From JAABVD01 sp965204545 (GTDB taxonomy: Bacteria; Verrucomicrobiota; Verrucomicrobiia; Opitutales; UBA2995): DNA of 64,000 bases. Shown here piece by piece: positions 44,407 to 52,775 of the stretch. The stretch is taken from NCBI GenBank assembly GCA_965204545.1, contig CBDBFA010000003.1, positions 558,001 to 622,000 of the forward strand, written 5' to 3'. Numbering within the stretch: the stretch's first letter is position 1; each line of letters opens with the position of its first letter. The position numbers and the translations under genes are program-made. The notes beneath the pieces were generated by a model, which was not told the origin of the DNA, searched no databases, and saw nothing but the letters and a program-made list of their open reading frames with translations.

Positions 44407-44423
44407 ATTAAGTGGGGGCAGTA

Positions 44424-44708
44424 CAACCTCATTCTTTTTCTTTTTAAGTTTCTTGTGCTTTTTTATGGCTAATTACCCTTCCTCTCCTCTTTGTGCCTCT
44501 GTGCCTTTGTGCCATCTCGCCTCGGCGAGATCCCATTCCATCACTCCCCCACTCCATTACTCCATCTCTCCTCATTCCTAATTGGCGCCCTCCCTGTCAC
44601 GCCGTAGCCCCAACGGGCGAAGGAGGAGGCGCCTCATATCCGTGTAATCCGTGTAATCCGTGGTTACTCCTCTCCCTCTCCTCTCTCTGTGTTCTCTGTG
44701 GTTATTCT
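44424..44708. repeat. Intergenic repeat mosaic
   Basis: No gene is seen. It contains the ATCTCGCCTCGGCGAGAT palindrome (about 44513-44531), octamers, a heptamer/hairpin module in which GTCACGCCGTAGCCCCAACG is inserted between the hairpin arms (about 44574-44635), an ATCCGTGTA nonamer block (about 44638-44664), and CTCTGTGNN nonamers (about 44680-44703). Confidence 0.75.
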
Positions 44709-45737
44709 TCAAAGCTCTTTCCGAACGAGTTTAGCCCCCCTCACCATATTTTGCAGCTTTTGACGCGCGGCCCATCGGGCGGTTTGTGAAAGCCCGCAAT
44801 CCGGTGCGAACACCAGCCGATCTGCCGGGGCGTATTCCAGGCAACGGCGTATGATGGCCGCGACGTCCTCGGGCGTTTCGATGTAGTAGCTCTTCACGTC
44901 GATGACCCCCACTCCTGCATCGATCCTTTTGCCGATCTGTTCAATTAAATCGAGATAAACGAAATGGGTGGTACACATCTCGATGTGCATTTCATCGACG
45001 TGCAGGTCGAGGAAAGCCGGGAACAGGTCGCGAGGAGTCCGCTTACCCACGGCTCGACCCTTGTAATTGCCAAAGCAGAGGTGTGAGCAAACGCGAATCT
45101 TTCCTGCAGCGGGTTCCACCGTCCGGTTGAACAGGTCCACAAAAGCACGGGTGTCGGATTTGTAAGCGTAGCAACTCATGGACGGTTCATCCAGGCAGAT
45201 TTCTTTGCAACCCGCAGCTACAAGATCCTCGATCTCCTTGCGAACGATGGGCAACAGGGCTTCGGTTATGGCATAGCGGTCGGGATATTGGTCATTGGGC
45301 AAGAGGCGTCCGCTCAAGGTAAATGGACCCGGAATACTGGCTTTCAGAGCCGGGCCTTCCGGAGCCAGGCGCCTGAGTCGCTCAAATTCTTCCACAGCCC
45401 CCAAACCGTTCGGGGCGGCCAGCTCTCCGCTGATTCCATGTTTGCCGCGCTGATCGTGGGCAGGCGGTCCAAAGCGGCGGGGTGAAGCGCTTTCCAGCTC
45501 GATTCCCTCGAGGTATCCGTAAAAGGACAGGTTGAAATCGAAGCGCGTTTGCTCGCCGTCGGTTATTACGTCGAGCCCGGCCGCCACCTGATCGTGGATG
45601 GCCGCGACCACTGCATCCTCCTGCATTTCCGCGATGTCGTCTGCCCCGAACCGGTCCAGGTTTTGCGAGGCGAATTCCAACCACCCCGGAAACGGGTAAC
45701 TTCCGATCACCGAGGTCCGTAATGGTGTTTCCTGCAT
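44709..45737 (-). CDS. MetE-like methyltransferase (cobalamin-independent methionine synthase family)
   Basis: The 342-residue protein matches the C-terminal catalytic barrel of MetE, like YxjG and its relatives. TSVIGSYPFP near residue 8 starts the domain. Zinc ligands would be the His and Cys in CSHLCFGNYKG, the Glu in HIEMCTTHF, and the Cys in PDCGL. Known relatives move a methyl group to homocysteine or act on other thiols; the substrate is unknown here. The ATG at 45737 is preferred to a GTG at 45767 because it is preceded by GGA at a good distance. Confidence 0.8.
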   Translation of the reverse strand: MQETPLRTSVIGSYPFPGWLEFASQNLDRFGADDIAEMQEDAVVAAIHDQVAAGLDVITDGEQTRFDFNLSFYGYLEGIELESASPRRFGPPAHDQRGKHGISGELAAPNGLGAVEEFERLRRLAPEGPALKASIPGPFTLSGRLLPNDQYPDRYAITEALLPIVRKEIEDLVAAGCKEICLDEPSMSCYAYKSDTRAFVDLFNRTVEPAAGKIRVCSHLCFGNYKGRAVGKRTPRDLFPAFLDLHVDEMHIEMCTTHFVYLDLIEQIGKRIDAGVGVIDVKSYYIETPEDVAAIIRRCLEYAPADRLVFAPDCGLSQTARWAARQKLQNMVRGAKLVRKEL

Positions 45738-46248
45738 GGCTGAAATTCCATGATTTTCAGACACCACCCCGAAGCAAGGTACAAGTTGAAACAGAAGAAA
45801 CCACAGAGGACACAGAGAGCACTGAGGCGCACCAAGGCGCGCGAATTAGGAATTAAGAATGAGGAATTAGGAATTTTGAGTTTTTTTGGCTATTTTCAGA
45901 ATGGCCTCTCGTAAAGAATGCCAAGATTCTGAGGTAAAAACATGGATGAACAGGATAGACAGGATTTGAATAATCCGTGGCCAACCCCTCCGCCGTCCTT
46001 CCATCCCTGCACCCAGAATCCAGCATCTAGCATCCAGAACCCAATTCCTAATTCGCACCCCTGGGCGCATTCTCCATCCTTTTTATCCTGTTTATCCATG
46101 TTCAATTCCCCATTCCATCACTCCAATACTCCATTACTCCATCTCTCCCTCCTCTGTGTCCTCTGTGCCTTTGTGCCATCTCGCCTTGGCGAGATCCTGG
46201 TTAATTTAAAAACTGGAACTGGCCCCAAATATTCTCAAGGCTTCCGGC
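45738..46248. repeat. Intergenic mosaic with outward-facing hairpin modules
   Basis: No gene is seen. A CTCTGTG-type block (inverted, about 45800-45825) and a reversed heptamer/hairpin module (45832-45875, hairpin to the left) face the MetE-like gene. Then come a GCCAAG block (about 45903-45945), an ACAGGATAGACAGGATTTG-type segment, a second heptamer/hairpin module (46041-46073, hairpin to the right), octamers, and the ATCTCGCCTTGGCGAGAT palindrome (about 46179-46196). Confidence 0.8.
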
Positions 46249-47262
46249 ATGGCAAAGATTATCCTGAAAGCTCCCGTGGAACTCGGGTTCGTTCCAACCC
46301 ATATCAAATTTGTCCCGGGCCTCGTCCCCGACGAAAACGGTAATTTGCCTCGCGACCGCGACGGCAACTTACGTTTGCTGGCCGAAGTAGACCGCATATT
46401 GGACCAATCGCCGGTCGATATCACCGCGGTGCAGGTCCCCTTTTTTCCCGGCCTCGACCAGGCCGATTGCGACGAATTGTTTGGCTCGATCAGGCAAAGG
46501 GGAATTAAACCCTCGCTCATCGCCATGGTTGGAGGTGGCAATCCCATGGACCCGGCCGATGAAGATTTCGTCTGCTCGCATCTGGTGGCAAGTCTGGAGG
46601 CGGCCAAACGTTATCAGATCGAGCACGTTTCCTCCACTTCAATCGAAGAATGGATGAAAGCGGGAGCAGAAACCCTCACTGGAAAGGCCTATGATGCGGC
46701 ATTGGCTCAGGTGGCTAAACTGCACGCCCGGGCCTGGAGGGAAGCCGGGGCCTCGGACAGTTGTATCAAAGCCTGGCACCTCGAATTTCTCCGCGGGGTC
46801 GAGTTCCAGACCTTTACCGATATTGGAAAGGCCTGGACTGTGGCCCGCGCAACCAATGCAGCGTTGGGCTACAACGCCTTTAAGGTCCTGGTCGACGCGG
46901 CTCACTGCGGTGATTCCGATTTGTCCATGGAAGAAAATGCAGCCATGATAGAAGAAATCGGGCGCGAAGGCGGAATCAGCATGTTCCACGCCTCGGCCAA
47001 GACGACCCGGGGCTGCCTTTCCACCGACGACGGTTGGATTGGGAACCTGCTTACCGCCTGTGCCGCCACCGGTGGACTGGAGATGGTGTTGGTCGAATTA
47101 TTTCATCACGAGGATCCGGCCTTGGCCGGACTGCGCCAGGTAGACCCGAGGCACGGGGTGGACACCACCGACGGCCGTTCCTATACGCAGTGTGTGTGCG
47201 AAGGCTTGGGGGATGTGGCCCATCGTCTCAACAACCTCGTAACCCGCGGCATCATCACCTGA
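46249..47262 (+). CDS. Conserved hypothetical, possibly xylose-isomerase-like TIM barrel
   Basis: I do not recognise the family. The 337-residue protein has no signal peptide and begins MAKIILKAPVELGFVPTHIK. Blocks such as AVQVPFFPGLDQAD, HLEFLRGVEFQTFTDIGKAWT, NAFKVLVDAAHCGDSDLS, ISMFHASAKTTRGCLS and LVELFHHED place Glu, Asp and His at the ends of predicted strands, as in metal-dependent TIM-barrel sugar isomerases or epimerases. It stands alone between two repeat arrays on the strand opposite to its neighbours. A role in sugar metabolism is inferred from context. Confidence 0.6.
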   Translation: MAKIILKAPVELGFVPTHIKFVPGLVPDENGNLPRDRDGNLRLLAEVDRILDQSPVDITAVQVPFFPGLDQADCDELFGSIRQRGIKPSLIAMVGGGNPMDPADEDFVCSHLVASLEAAKRYQIEHVSSTSIEEWMKAGAETLTGKAYDAALAQVAKLHARAWREAGASDSCIKAWHLEFLRGVEFQTFTDIGKAWTVARATNAALGYNAFKVLVDAAHCGDSDLSMEENAAMIEEIGREGGISMFHASAKTTRGCLSTDDGWIGNLLTACAATGGLEMVLVELFHHEDPALAGLRQVDPRHGVDTTDGRSYTQCVCEGLGDVAHRLNNLVTRGIIT

Positions 47263-47757
47263 TTCCCACCCCTCCACCTCTCCACAAGATTCTGAGGTAA
47301 AACATGGATTACACGGATAAGCACGGATTTTAAATTAAACAACGCTTCGCTTGATGCCTGCGGCAACAGGATGGAGCTACGCTCCAACAAGAAAAATGAA
47401 GAGTTGCATAGATGCCAAGGTATGGAGTTTCTGAGAAAAAGCCACGAAGCGATAAAAGGATATCTCGGAACTTTGGTACCTCAGGATCTCGGAATCTATG
47501 TACCTCCTAAAATAAATCCTTTTCCGTGTAACGGATCCTGTTCTGCTGAAAGCAGATCAAGCGACTGGAAGGAGCGTTGTTAAAAAAATCCCTTCCATCC
47601 TGTTTATCCATGTTCAATTCCTAATTCGCTGAAAGCTGTCGGCGCTTCCCTATCCGTTAACCGTAATTGTTGGGGGACCCGCCTCCCGGCGTGGCAGGCA
47701 GGAATGTCCCCCCTCCGTTAACTCCTGTTCCGGCGAAGCCGGTTTCCTTAGCGTTTC
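47263..47757. repeat. Intergenic mosaic with long AAACAACGCT element
   Basis: No gene is seen. It holds an ATTCTGAGGTAAAACATGG segment, an ATCCGTG-like block, the AAACAACGCT element (47337-47582), the GGGGGACCCGCC module (about 47668-47740) and an inverted CTCTCGCAAAGAGCGC block whose TAA ends the downstream kinase gene. Confidence 0.8.
47337..47582. repeat. AAACAACGCT inverted-end element, long form
   Basis: It starts AAACAACGCTTCGCTTGATG and ends GGAGCGTTGTT, about 246 bases. It contains the segments GGAGCTACGCTCC and GGTACCTCAGGATCTCGG, the latter shared with 50261-50501 but absent from 16667-16800. It encodes nothing. Confidence 0.8.
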
Positions 47758-48948
47758 TTAGCGCTCTTTGCGAGAGTCCCCTCCCTCGAATTGGGCAAAC
47801 CACGAACCCTTGGGCCAGGGATAGCTGCCGGGTTTTACCGTTACGGACAGCCCGCCGGGACCTCCCACCCTCATCCCAACCACCCCCGTGGAATACTCGC
47901 GGGTGGGAATAAAGGTTTTGAACCCCAACCGGTTGGCAATGGCGTAAAAGGTTGCGCCTCCTTCAATCCGCAACGCCGCCACGCCTTCGCTTCCTTGCAA
48001 GACCCGTTCCACCACCTCGGCTATGTCCCGGGCCAGTTTCCTAGGCGCTGCGGCTTCCGATTTTAACGGCCGGTTGATGGCCACGGCCACGGTATTTTCA
48101 CCAGTCAATTGAACAAGTATTTGTTCGGCCCATTCTTGCAGGGCAAGCGATCGATTTCCCCTGCCCGAATACAGTTCCTCGGGGATTTCACAGATTGTGG
48201 CCCCTCCCGCTTTGGCTCGTTCGATGGCCGCATGACTGTAATGGGAAGCGCTGCCACAAACGTAAAGGATCTTGCCCGGCCCTTCTTCGAAATCATCCCT
48301 CGAATGGATCGCCCTGCGTCCACGGGCCCGGAGGATGTGATCGAAAAATTCCGCACCTCCCGCCGGCAGAGTCGCTTCATCCAACAACTCCACCCATCGG
48401 GCCAAATCATCCTCCCGGAGCGTTTCCCCCACGTTCACCCCAGGCGCCAAAACCGCATCCTCGAGCCGGAGATAACGGGTGGCAGTGCCATCGGATTCAC
48501 CCAGCATGCCGAGGATCTCGGAAGTGCGGTGACGGTAATCCGGGTCCTTGAAAAATTCGGTTTTATCCAACCGGACTCCGTTCAGGAAGTAGTGCCCACC
48601 ACCGATAGTGCGGCCCAGACCGGGATTGGCGGGAAGCAATAGCGCCCTGGACAGGTTCAGCGTCCGCAACATGGCTTCCATTTCCGTAAGAACGTTGCCA
48701 CGCAGGGCCGAGTCCGTCTTCTTGTAGATTATCTCCGGACCAAGGCGTGCCAACTTCCCGGTCAAGGCCTCGCACTCGGCCGCGGCCGCATCGGCCGGCA
48801 AGGTTCGCATATCGGTTGCGATGACCAGCAGGTCGACAGACTCGACCGGCTCAACCGCTACTTGGTAAGCCACGCGAAGACCGTATCGGAGACCGATCCC
48901 AGCTATCTCGGCCGCCCCCGTGTAGTCATCTGCAATAACCCCGATCAT
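47758..48948 (-). CDS. DUF1537 four-carbon acid sugar kinase
   Basis: It belongs to the DUF1537 kinase family, which phosphorylates four-carbon acid sugars such as D-threonate, D-erythronate or 3-oxo-tetronate with ATP. IADDYTGAAEIAG at the N-terminus, YKKTDSALRGNV near residue 96, and the C-terminal nucleotide-binding block EGGATFYAIANRLG...REYSTGVVGM are diagnostic. It has 396 residues. Its start overlaps the end of the PdxA2-like gene upstream by 23 bases, matching the known kinase-PdxA2 pairing that yields dihydroxyacetone phosphate. The last residues DSRKER and the TAA stop come from the CTCTCGCAAAGAGCGC repeat. Confidence 0.88.
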   Translation of the reverse strand: MIGVIADDYTGAAEIAGIGLRYGLRVAYQVAVEPVESVDLLVIATDMRTLPADAAAAECEALTGKLARLGPEIIYKKTDSALRGNVLTEMEAMLRTLNLSRALLLPANPGLGRTIGGGHYFLNGVRLDKTEFFKDPDYRHRTSEILGMLGESDGTATRYLRLEDAVLAPGVNVGETLREDDLARWVELLDEATLPAGGAEFFDHILRARGRRAIHSRDDFEEGPGKILYVCGSASHYSHAAIERAKAGGATICEIPEELYSGRGNRSLALQEWAEQILVQLTGENTVAVAINRPLKSEAAAPRKLARDIAEVVERVLQGSEGVAALRIEGGATFYAIANRLGFKTFIPTREYSTGVVGMRVGGPGGLSVTVKPGSYPWPKGSWFAQFEGGDSRKER

Positions 48949-49993
48949 CTTTCAACTTCGAGCTACCAATTTCTCTCCCTCTTGCTATTCTCACTGCGTA
49001 TTCGATGGCAAGCAGCATGGCATCGGGGCTGGCGATTCCCTTTCCGGCAATATCCATGGCGGTGCCGTGATCGACCGAAACCCGTATGATGGGCAACCCC
49101 AGGGTGATGTTCACCCCGCGAACGCTTTTCATTTGCCCTTTCTTCCCATCCCACTGGAAACCCACAACTTTGAATGGGATGTGCCCCTGATCGTGATACA
49201 TCGCCACGCAACCGTCTATATCGCCCCCTCGGGCCTTGGAAAACATCGTATCCGAGGGCTCGGGTCCGAAAACATCCATGCCCCTGGCCCTCGCTTCCTC
49301 CACGGCGGGAATAATCTCCTTCTCCTCCTCATCCCCAAACAACCCGCCATCACCGGCATGGGGATTGAGACCAGCCACGGCAATCCGGGGTTTTTCTATG
49401 GCAAAACCGATGCAGGCCTCGTTCAACAGTTCAATCACCTCCAGGATCCGTTCCTTCCGCACCAGATCGCAGGCTTGCCGCAGGGAAACATGGGTGGAGA
49501 CGTGGATGACCCGGAGGTTTTCCTCCACCAGCAACATGGCATATTTTTCCGTCTTGGTAAAATGGGCGTAAATCTCGGTATGCCCTGAAAAGTGATGGCC
49601 CGCCAAGTGGATGGCCTCCTTGTTGATGGGGCCGGTCACCGTGCCATCCACCTCACCCGACTGGGCCAGCTCAATCGCCTTGACCACGTATTGAAACGCC
49701 GCCTCACCCGTCACGGGAGCCACCCGGCCTATCTCGAATTGCCCGGGATTCACCATGCCCAAGTCGTATACATCCACCGTGCCGTGCCGGAACTTCCCCT
49801 CCTCTGCCCGAGTAATGGAATTTACTTTCAAAACTTCCCCGGTAAACCGCATGGCCTGCTCCAGCACCCCGATATCTCCCACCACCACCGGCCGACACTG
49901 CCGGTAGATCGTTTCATCGGCCAAAGCCCGCAGAGCCACCTCCGGCCCGATCCCGGCGGGATCCCCCATGGTAATGGCAAGAACAGGTTTCAC
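48926..49993 (-). CDS. PdxA2-like 4-phosphoacid dehydrogenase
   Basis: This PdxA-family dehydrogenase probably oxidises and decarboxylates 4-phospho-D-threonate or -erythronate (PdxA2) rather than making pyridoxal phosphate, because it is coupled to a DUF1537 kinase. TMGDPAGIGPEV is the N-terminal signature. Zn-site and substrate blocks are HFSGHTEIYAHF, AGLNPHAGDGGLFGDEE and SVDHGTAMDIAG. The open frame runs back to 50179 through repeat DNA; the GTG at 49993 precedes the family N-terminus and gives 355 residues. No strong ribosome-binding site is visible before it. Confidence 0.85.
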   Translation of the reverse strand: MKPVLAITMGDPAGIGPEVALRALADETIYRQCRPVVVGDIGVLEQAMRFTGEVLKVNSITRAEEGKFRHGTVDVYDLGMVNPGQFEIGRVAPVTGEAAFQYVVKAIELAQSGEVDGTVTGPINKEAIHLAGHHFSGHTEIYAHFTKTEKYAMLLVEENLRVIHVSTHVSLRQACDLVRKERILEVIELLNEACIGFAIEKPRIAVAGLNPHAGDGGLFGDEEEKEIIPAVEEARARGMDVFGPEPSDTMFSKARGGDIDGCVAMYHDQGHIPFKVVGFQWDGKKGQMKSVRGVNITLGLPIIRVSVDHGTAMDIAGKGIASPDAMLLAIEYAVRIARGREIGSSKLKDDRGYCR

Positions 49994-50743
49994 AGATTTG
50001 AAAATGGAATTGAGAATTGAGGAGATGACTCTCGCCAAGGACGCCAAGAACGCCAAGATTTTCTTTTTGGCTCCACAGGAATAACCAATAAAGGACACAG
50101 AGTTTAATCGTGATCGTGATCGTGATCGAAAAAAGCAGGATGAGAAATGGCCTCTCCCAAAGCACGCCAAGAACGCCAAGATTCTGAGGTAAAAACATGG
50201 ATCCCGCTTCGTCTACAGACTACGGCAGGACACGTGAACAGGATGTACAGGATTTGAATAAAACAACGCTTCGCTTGATGCCTACGGCAACAGGATGGAG
50301 CTACGCTCCAACAGGAAAAATGAAAAGTTGCTTAGATGCCAAGGTACTGAGTTTCTGAGAAAAAGCCACGAAGCGATATAAGGATATTTCGGAACCTTAG
50401 TACCTCAGCATCTCGGAATCCAAGTACCTCACAAAAAATCCTGTTCGCGAAGCGACCCTGTTCCGGCGCAGCCGGATCAAGCGACTGGAAGGAGCGTTGT
50501 TAAACTTCATCCTTCTTCCTTTCCCTCTCTTCTCTCTCTGTGCTCTCTGTGTCCTCTGTGGTTATTCCCCATCTGTTCCCATCCGTGTAATCCGTGGTTT
50601 CTCTCCCCAATTCCTAATTCCTAATTCCAAATTCCTAATTCCTAATTGGCGCCCCCGGCGCCTCCCCTCTGTGTCCTCTGTGCTCTCTGTGGTTATTCTT
50701 CTCTCCCCCCTTTGTGCCATCCCGTCTTTTCGAAATCCAATTC
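49994..50743. repeat. Long intergenic repeat mosaic
   Basis: No gene is seen. In order: GCCAAG blocks (about 50032-50060), GATCGT block (about 50107-50133, four units), a GCCAAG block, ACAGGATGTACAGGATTTG-type segment, the AAACAACGCT element (50261-50501), CTCTGTGNN nonamers (about 50532-50560), ATCCGTG block, a heptamer/hairpin module (50609-50661) and a second CTCTGTGNN block. Confidence 0.82.
50261..50501. repeat. AAACAACGCT inverted-end element, long form
   Basis: This 241-base copy has the same ends and the same middle (AGTACCTCAGCATCTCGG, AAGCCACGAAGCGATA) as 47337-47582, with many small differences. It is not coding. Confidence 0.8.
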
Positions 50744-52090
50744 CTAGACGAGGACCTCGAAACCCCTGCGGTATTCCCGTGCCAGCAATTGGTTGGCCTC
50801 CGCATTGCCCTTGAACCTTTCCTTTTCCGTATCGAGCCAGAGCTTCTTATTCCCCACCCGGTGCGCTATATTGGCCAGGTGAAGCAGGGCCGTGCTGGCG
50901 TGCAGGGCCTCAAGATTGGCATTGGGCGCTTGACGCGATTTCACGCACTCCAGGAAGTTCCTGCAATGGGGCTCGTCTCCCGGACGACCGAAAACTTTCT
51001 CTTCCAGACGGCCACCCGCTTTGGTCACGATCCAACCCCCGCCATGCCGACCGATGGTCATCATCAATTCGGAACCATACAGCTCGATGCGGGTTGAATT
51101 CTGCGTCCAATAAGGAAACTCGTCATTCCGGCGAATGCTGTGGTCGGTCTTCCTCATGTATTTGGGATAGCTGGAATGCTCCAAGGTCATGACAAATCCC
51201 GGAAACTCGTAGACGACCTCCAGCAAATCGGGCACTTCGGAATCGTCCCCTTTATGCTGCAGCCTCCCCCCAGCGCTGGAAACGGAAAGAGGCAACCCGG
51301 GATCCCCCATCAGCATGGCGGCCAGGTCGATCTGGTGAGCGGCGTCATCCGCCAAATCGCCTCCTGAGTAATTCCAAAAATGATGCCAACCCCTCACGAA
51401 GATATCCTTGTGCCAATCGTGTAGGGCCGCGGCCGGGCCGATCCATTCATTCCAATCGAAATCCCGCGGTTTTTCCCCGGAATCCCCCAGATAAAACGGT
51501 CCCCCGGGCTTCAGGTTGTAAACCTTGACCAACCGAATATCCCCCAGCTTACCGGAGCGAACGTAATCGCGGGCCTGGTAATTGTAGGGAGCGCTCCGAT
51601 TTTGCGTTCCAACCTGAAGGATGCAACCGCTCCTCCTGGCCAGTTTCGCCATCTGCTGACTCTCCCAAATGTTGTGAGCATGTGGTTTTTCCACGTAAAC
51701 GTCCTTTCCCGCCTGTATGGCCAGAATGCTAGCCGGACCATGCCAGTGGTCGGGAGTGGCGATAATGACGGCATCGACGGATTTATCCTCGAAGACCTTC
51801 ATCATATGATCGTACCTCTTGGGCTTCTTCTCCTGGTAATCGGCCACCTGGGCAGCGACCCTGTCGATGCGCTCCGGATTCAGATCGCAGAGGCCGGCCA
51901 ATTCACCCCCCTGCCCTATCATCGTCAAAGTGACGTTCCTTCCCCGGCCCCCGCAGCCGATCAGGGCAAAGCGCACTCGTTCATTCGCTCCCAGCACATT
52001 TCCCCAGGAAGAACGGCTCATGGCCACAGCGGAGCCGGCCACAGCGGCGGAGGTTATGAATCTTCGACGCGATACCGATTTCGTTTTCAT
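50744..52090 (-). CDS. Exported Gfo/Idh/MocA family oxidoreductase
   Basis: The leader SRRRFITSAAVAGSAVAMS is a Tat signal, so this 448-residue oxidoreductase is probably folded with its cofactor before export. ALIGCGGRGRNVT is the nucleotide loop, AGKDVYVEKPHAHN is the EKP block, and GWHHFWNYSGGDLADDAAHQIDL contains the conserved His and Asp residues. Such exported relatives are frequent in Planctomycetes and Verrucomicrobia and act on sugars or glycans. Its TAG stop comes from an ATTCCTAG variant of the heptamer. The gene stands alone. Confidence 0.87.
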   Translation of the reverse strand: MKTKSVSRRRFITSAAVAGSAVAMSRSSWGNVLGANERVRFALIGCGGRGRNVTLTMIGQGGELAGLCDLNPERIDRVAAQVADYQEKKPKRYDHMMKVFEDKSVDAVIIATPDHWHGPASILAIQAGKDVYVEKPHAHNIWESQQMAKLARRSGCILQVGTQNRSAPYNYQARDYVRSGKLGDIRLVKVYNLKPGGPFYLGDSGEKPRDFDWNEWIGPAAALHDWHKDIFVRGWHHFWNYSGGDLADDAAHQIDLAAMLMGDPGLPLSVSSAGGRLQHKGDDSEVPDLLEVVYEFPGFVMTLEHSSYPKYMRKTDHSIRRNDEFPYWTQNSTRIELYGSELMMTIGRHGGGWIVTKAGGRLEEKVFGRPGDEPHCRNFLECVKSRQAPNANLEALHASTALLHLANIAHRVGNKKLWLDTEKERFKGNAEANQLLAREYRRGFEVLV

Positions 52091-52372
52091 GGGCCTATCT
52101 CTGAATTATATTGCGTCTGCCCATATTGAAGACCGTCCGCCCGCAGGTCCAGAAGAAGGTAATTGAACATGGATAAACAGGATGAACGGGATTAATAAAA
52201 GGAGGGCGGGTTTTCCAACCCGCCTAATTCGAGCCGTAGGAGTAGTTTTACGCCGCGATAAAGGCGCCGTTGGCGCCAAGAGAGAAGAGGAAAGAGGAAT
52301 GAGTCCAGTGGGCGGCTGCGCCGCCAATCGTGATCGTGATCGTGATCGTGATCGAAAAAAGCAGGAGAGAAT

Positions 52373-52710
52373 GGCCTCTCGCAAAGATCGCCGAGAACGC
52401 CAAGTGATCTGGCTTTGCCGAAACTGGAGTTAACGGAGGGGGGGAAGGCACGTCAGGGCGCGCGAATTAGGAATTAGGAATGAAGAATTTTGTGTTTTTT
52501 GTGCCTTTTGTGGCTATTTCTCCCATGCTCATCCTGTTCGCGAAGCGATCCTGTTCCGGCGAAGCCGGATCAAGCGACTGGAAGGAGCGTTGTTTAATAT
52601 CTTTGTGTCCTTCCTGTCACGCCGTAGACCTGCAAGGCGAAGGCGGATGTGAACTCTGTGGTTATTCTCTCCCTCCTCTCTGCGTTTCTTGGCGCTCTTT
52701 GCGAGAGGCC
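52373..52710. repeat. Repeat unit bounded by inverted GGCCTCTCGCAAAGA ends
   Basis: The left end GGCCTCTCGCAAAGATCGCC and the right end (inverted, GGCCTCTCGCAAAGAGCGCC) match at all but two positions over 25 bases. The unit is 338 bases and has no gene. The same inverted arrangement occurs at 13996-14202 and 61136-61378. Confidence 0.8.
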
Positions 52711-52738
52711 CTTCCTAATCCTGTTAATCCATGTTCAA

Positions 52739-52775
52739 TTGACACGCCGCCAAAAATCTGCAACACTGTCGAAGG
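52739..52775 (+). promoter_or_regulatory. Conserved leader of the duplicated lipoprotein, copy 1
   Basis: TTGACA (52739-52744) is followed by CGCCAAAAATCTGCAA-type sequence that is also conserved upstream of the paralogue (61471-61507). The matching leaders suggest that the gene was duplicated with its promoter. No good -10 box is visible. Confidence 0.5.

Larger units (their letters stand above)
43281..44423. mobile_element. IS3-family insertion sequence, intact
   Basis: The 1143-bp element is bounded by perfect inverted ends TACTGCCCCCACTTAA (43281-) and TTAAGTGGGGGCAGTA (-44423). It carries two overlapping frames, orfA and orfB. No clear target-site duplication is visible, so either the ends are off by a few bases or the site has changed. 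It sits 6 bases upstream of the oxidoreductase start codon on the other strand. Confidence 0.92.
52091..52775. repeat. Intergenic mosaic with inverted GGCCTCTCGCAAAGA ends
   Basis: No gene is seen. It holds a half-REP GTAGGAGTAG (about 52235), the longest GATCGT block (about 52327-52352, four units), and a bounded unit (52373-52710) with inverted GGCCTCTCGCAAAGA ends. The unit contains a reversed heptamer/hairpin module (about 52457-52490), the right end of an AAACAACGCT element (about 52533-52596) and GTCACGCCGTAGACCTGCAA. TTGACA at 52739-52744 is the -35-like box of the lipoprotein gene. Confidence 0.82.
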
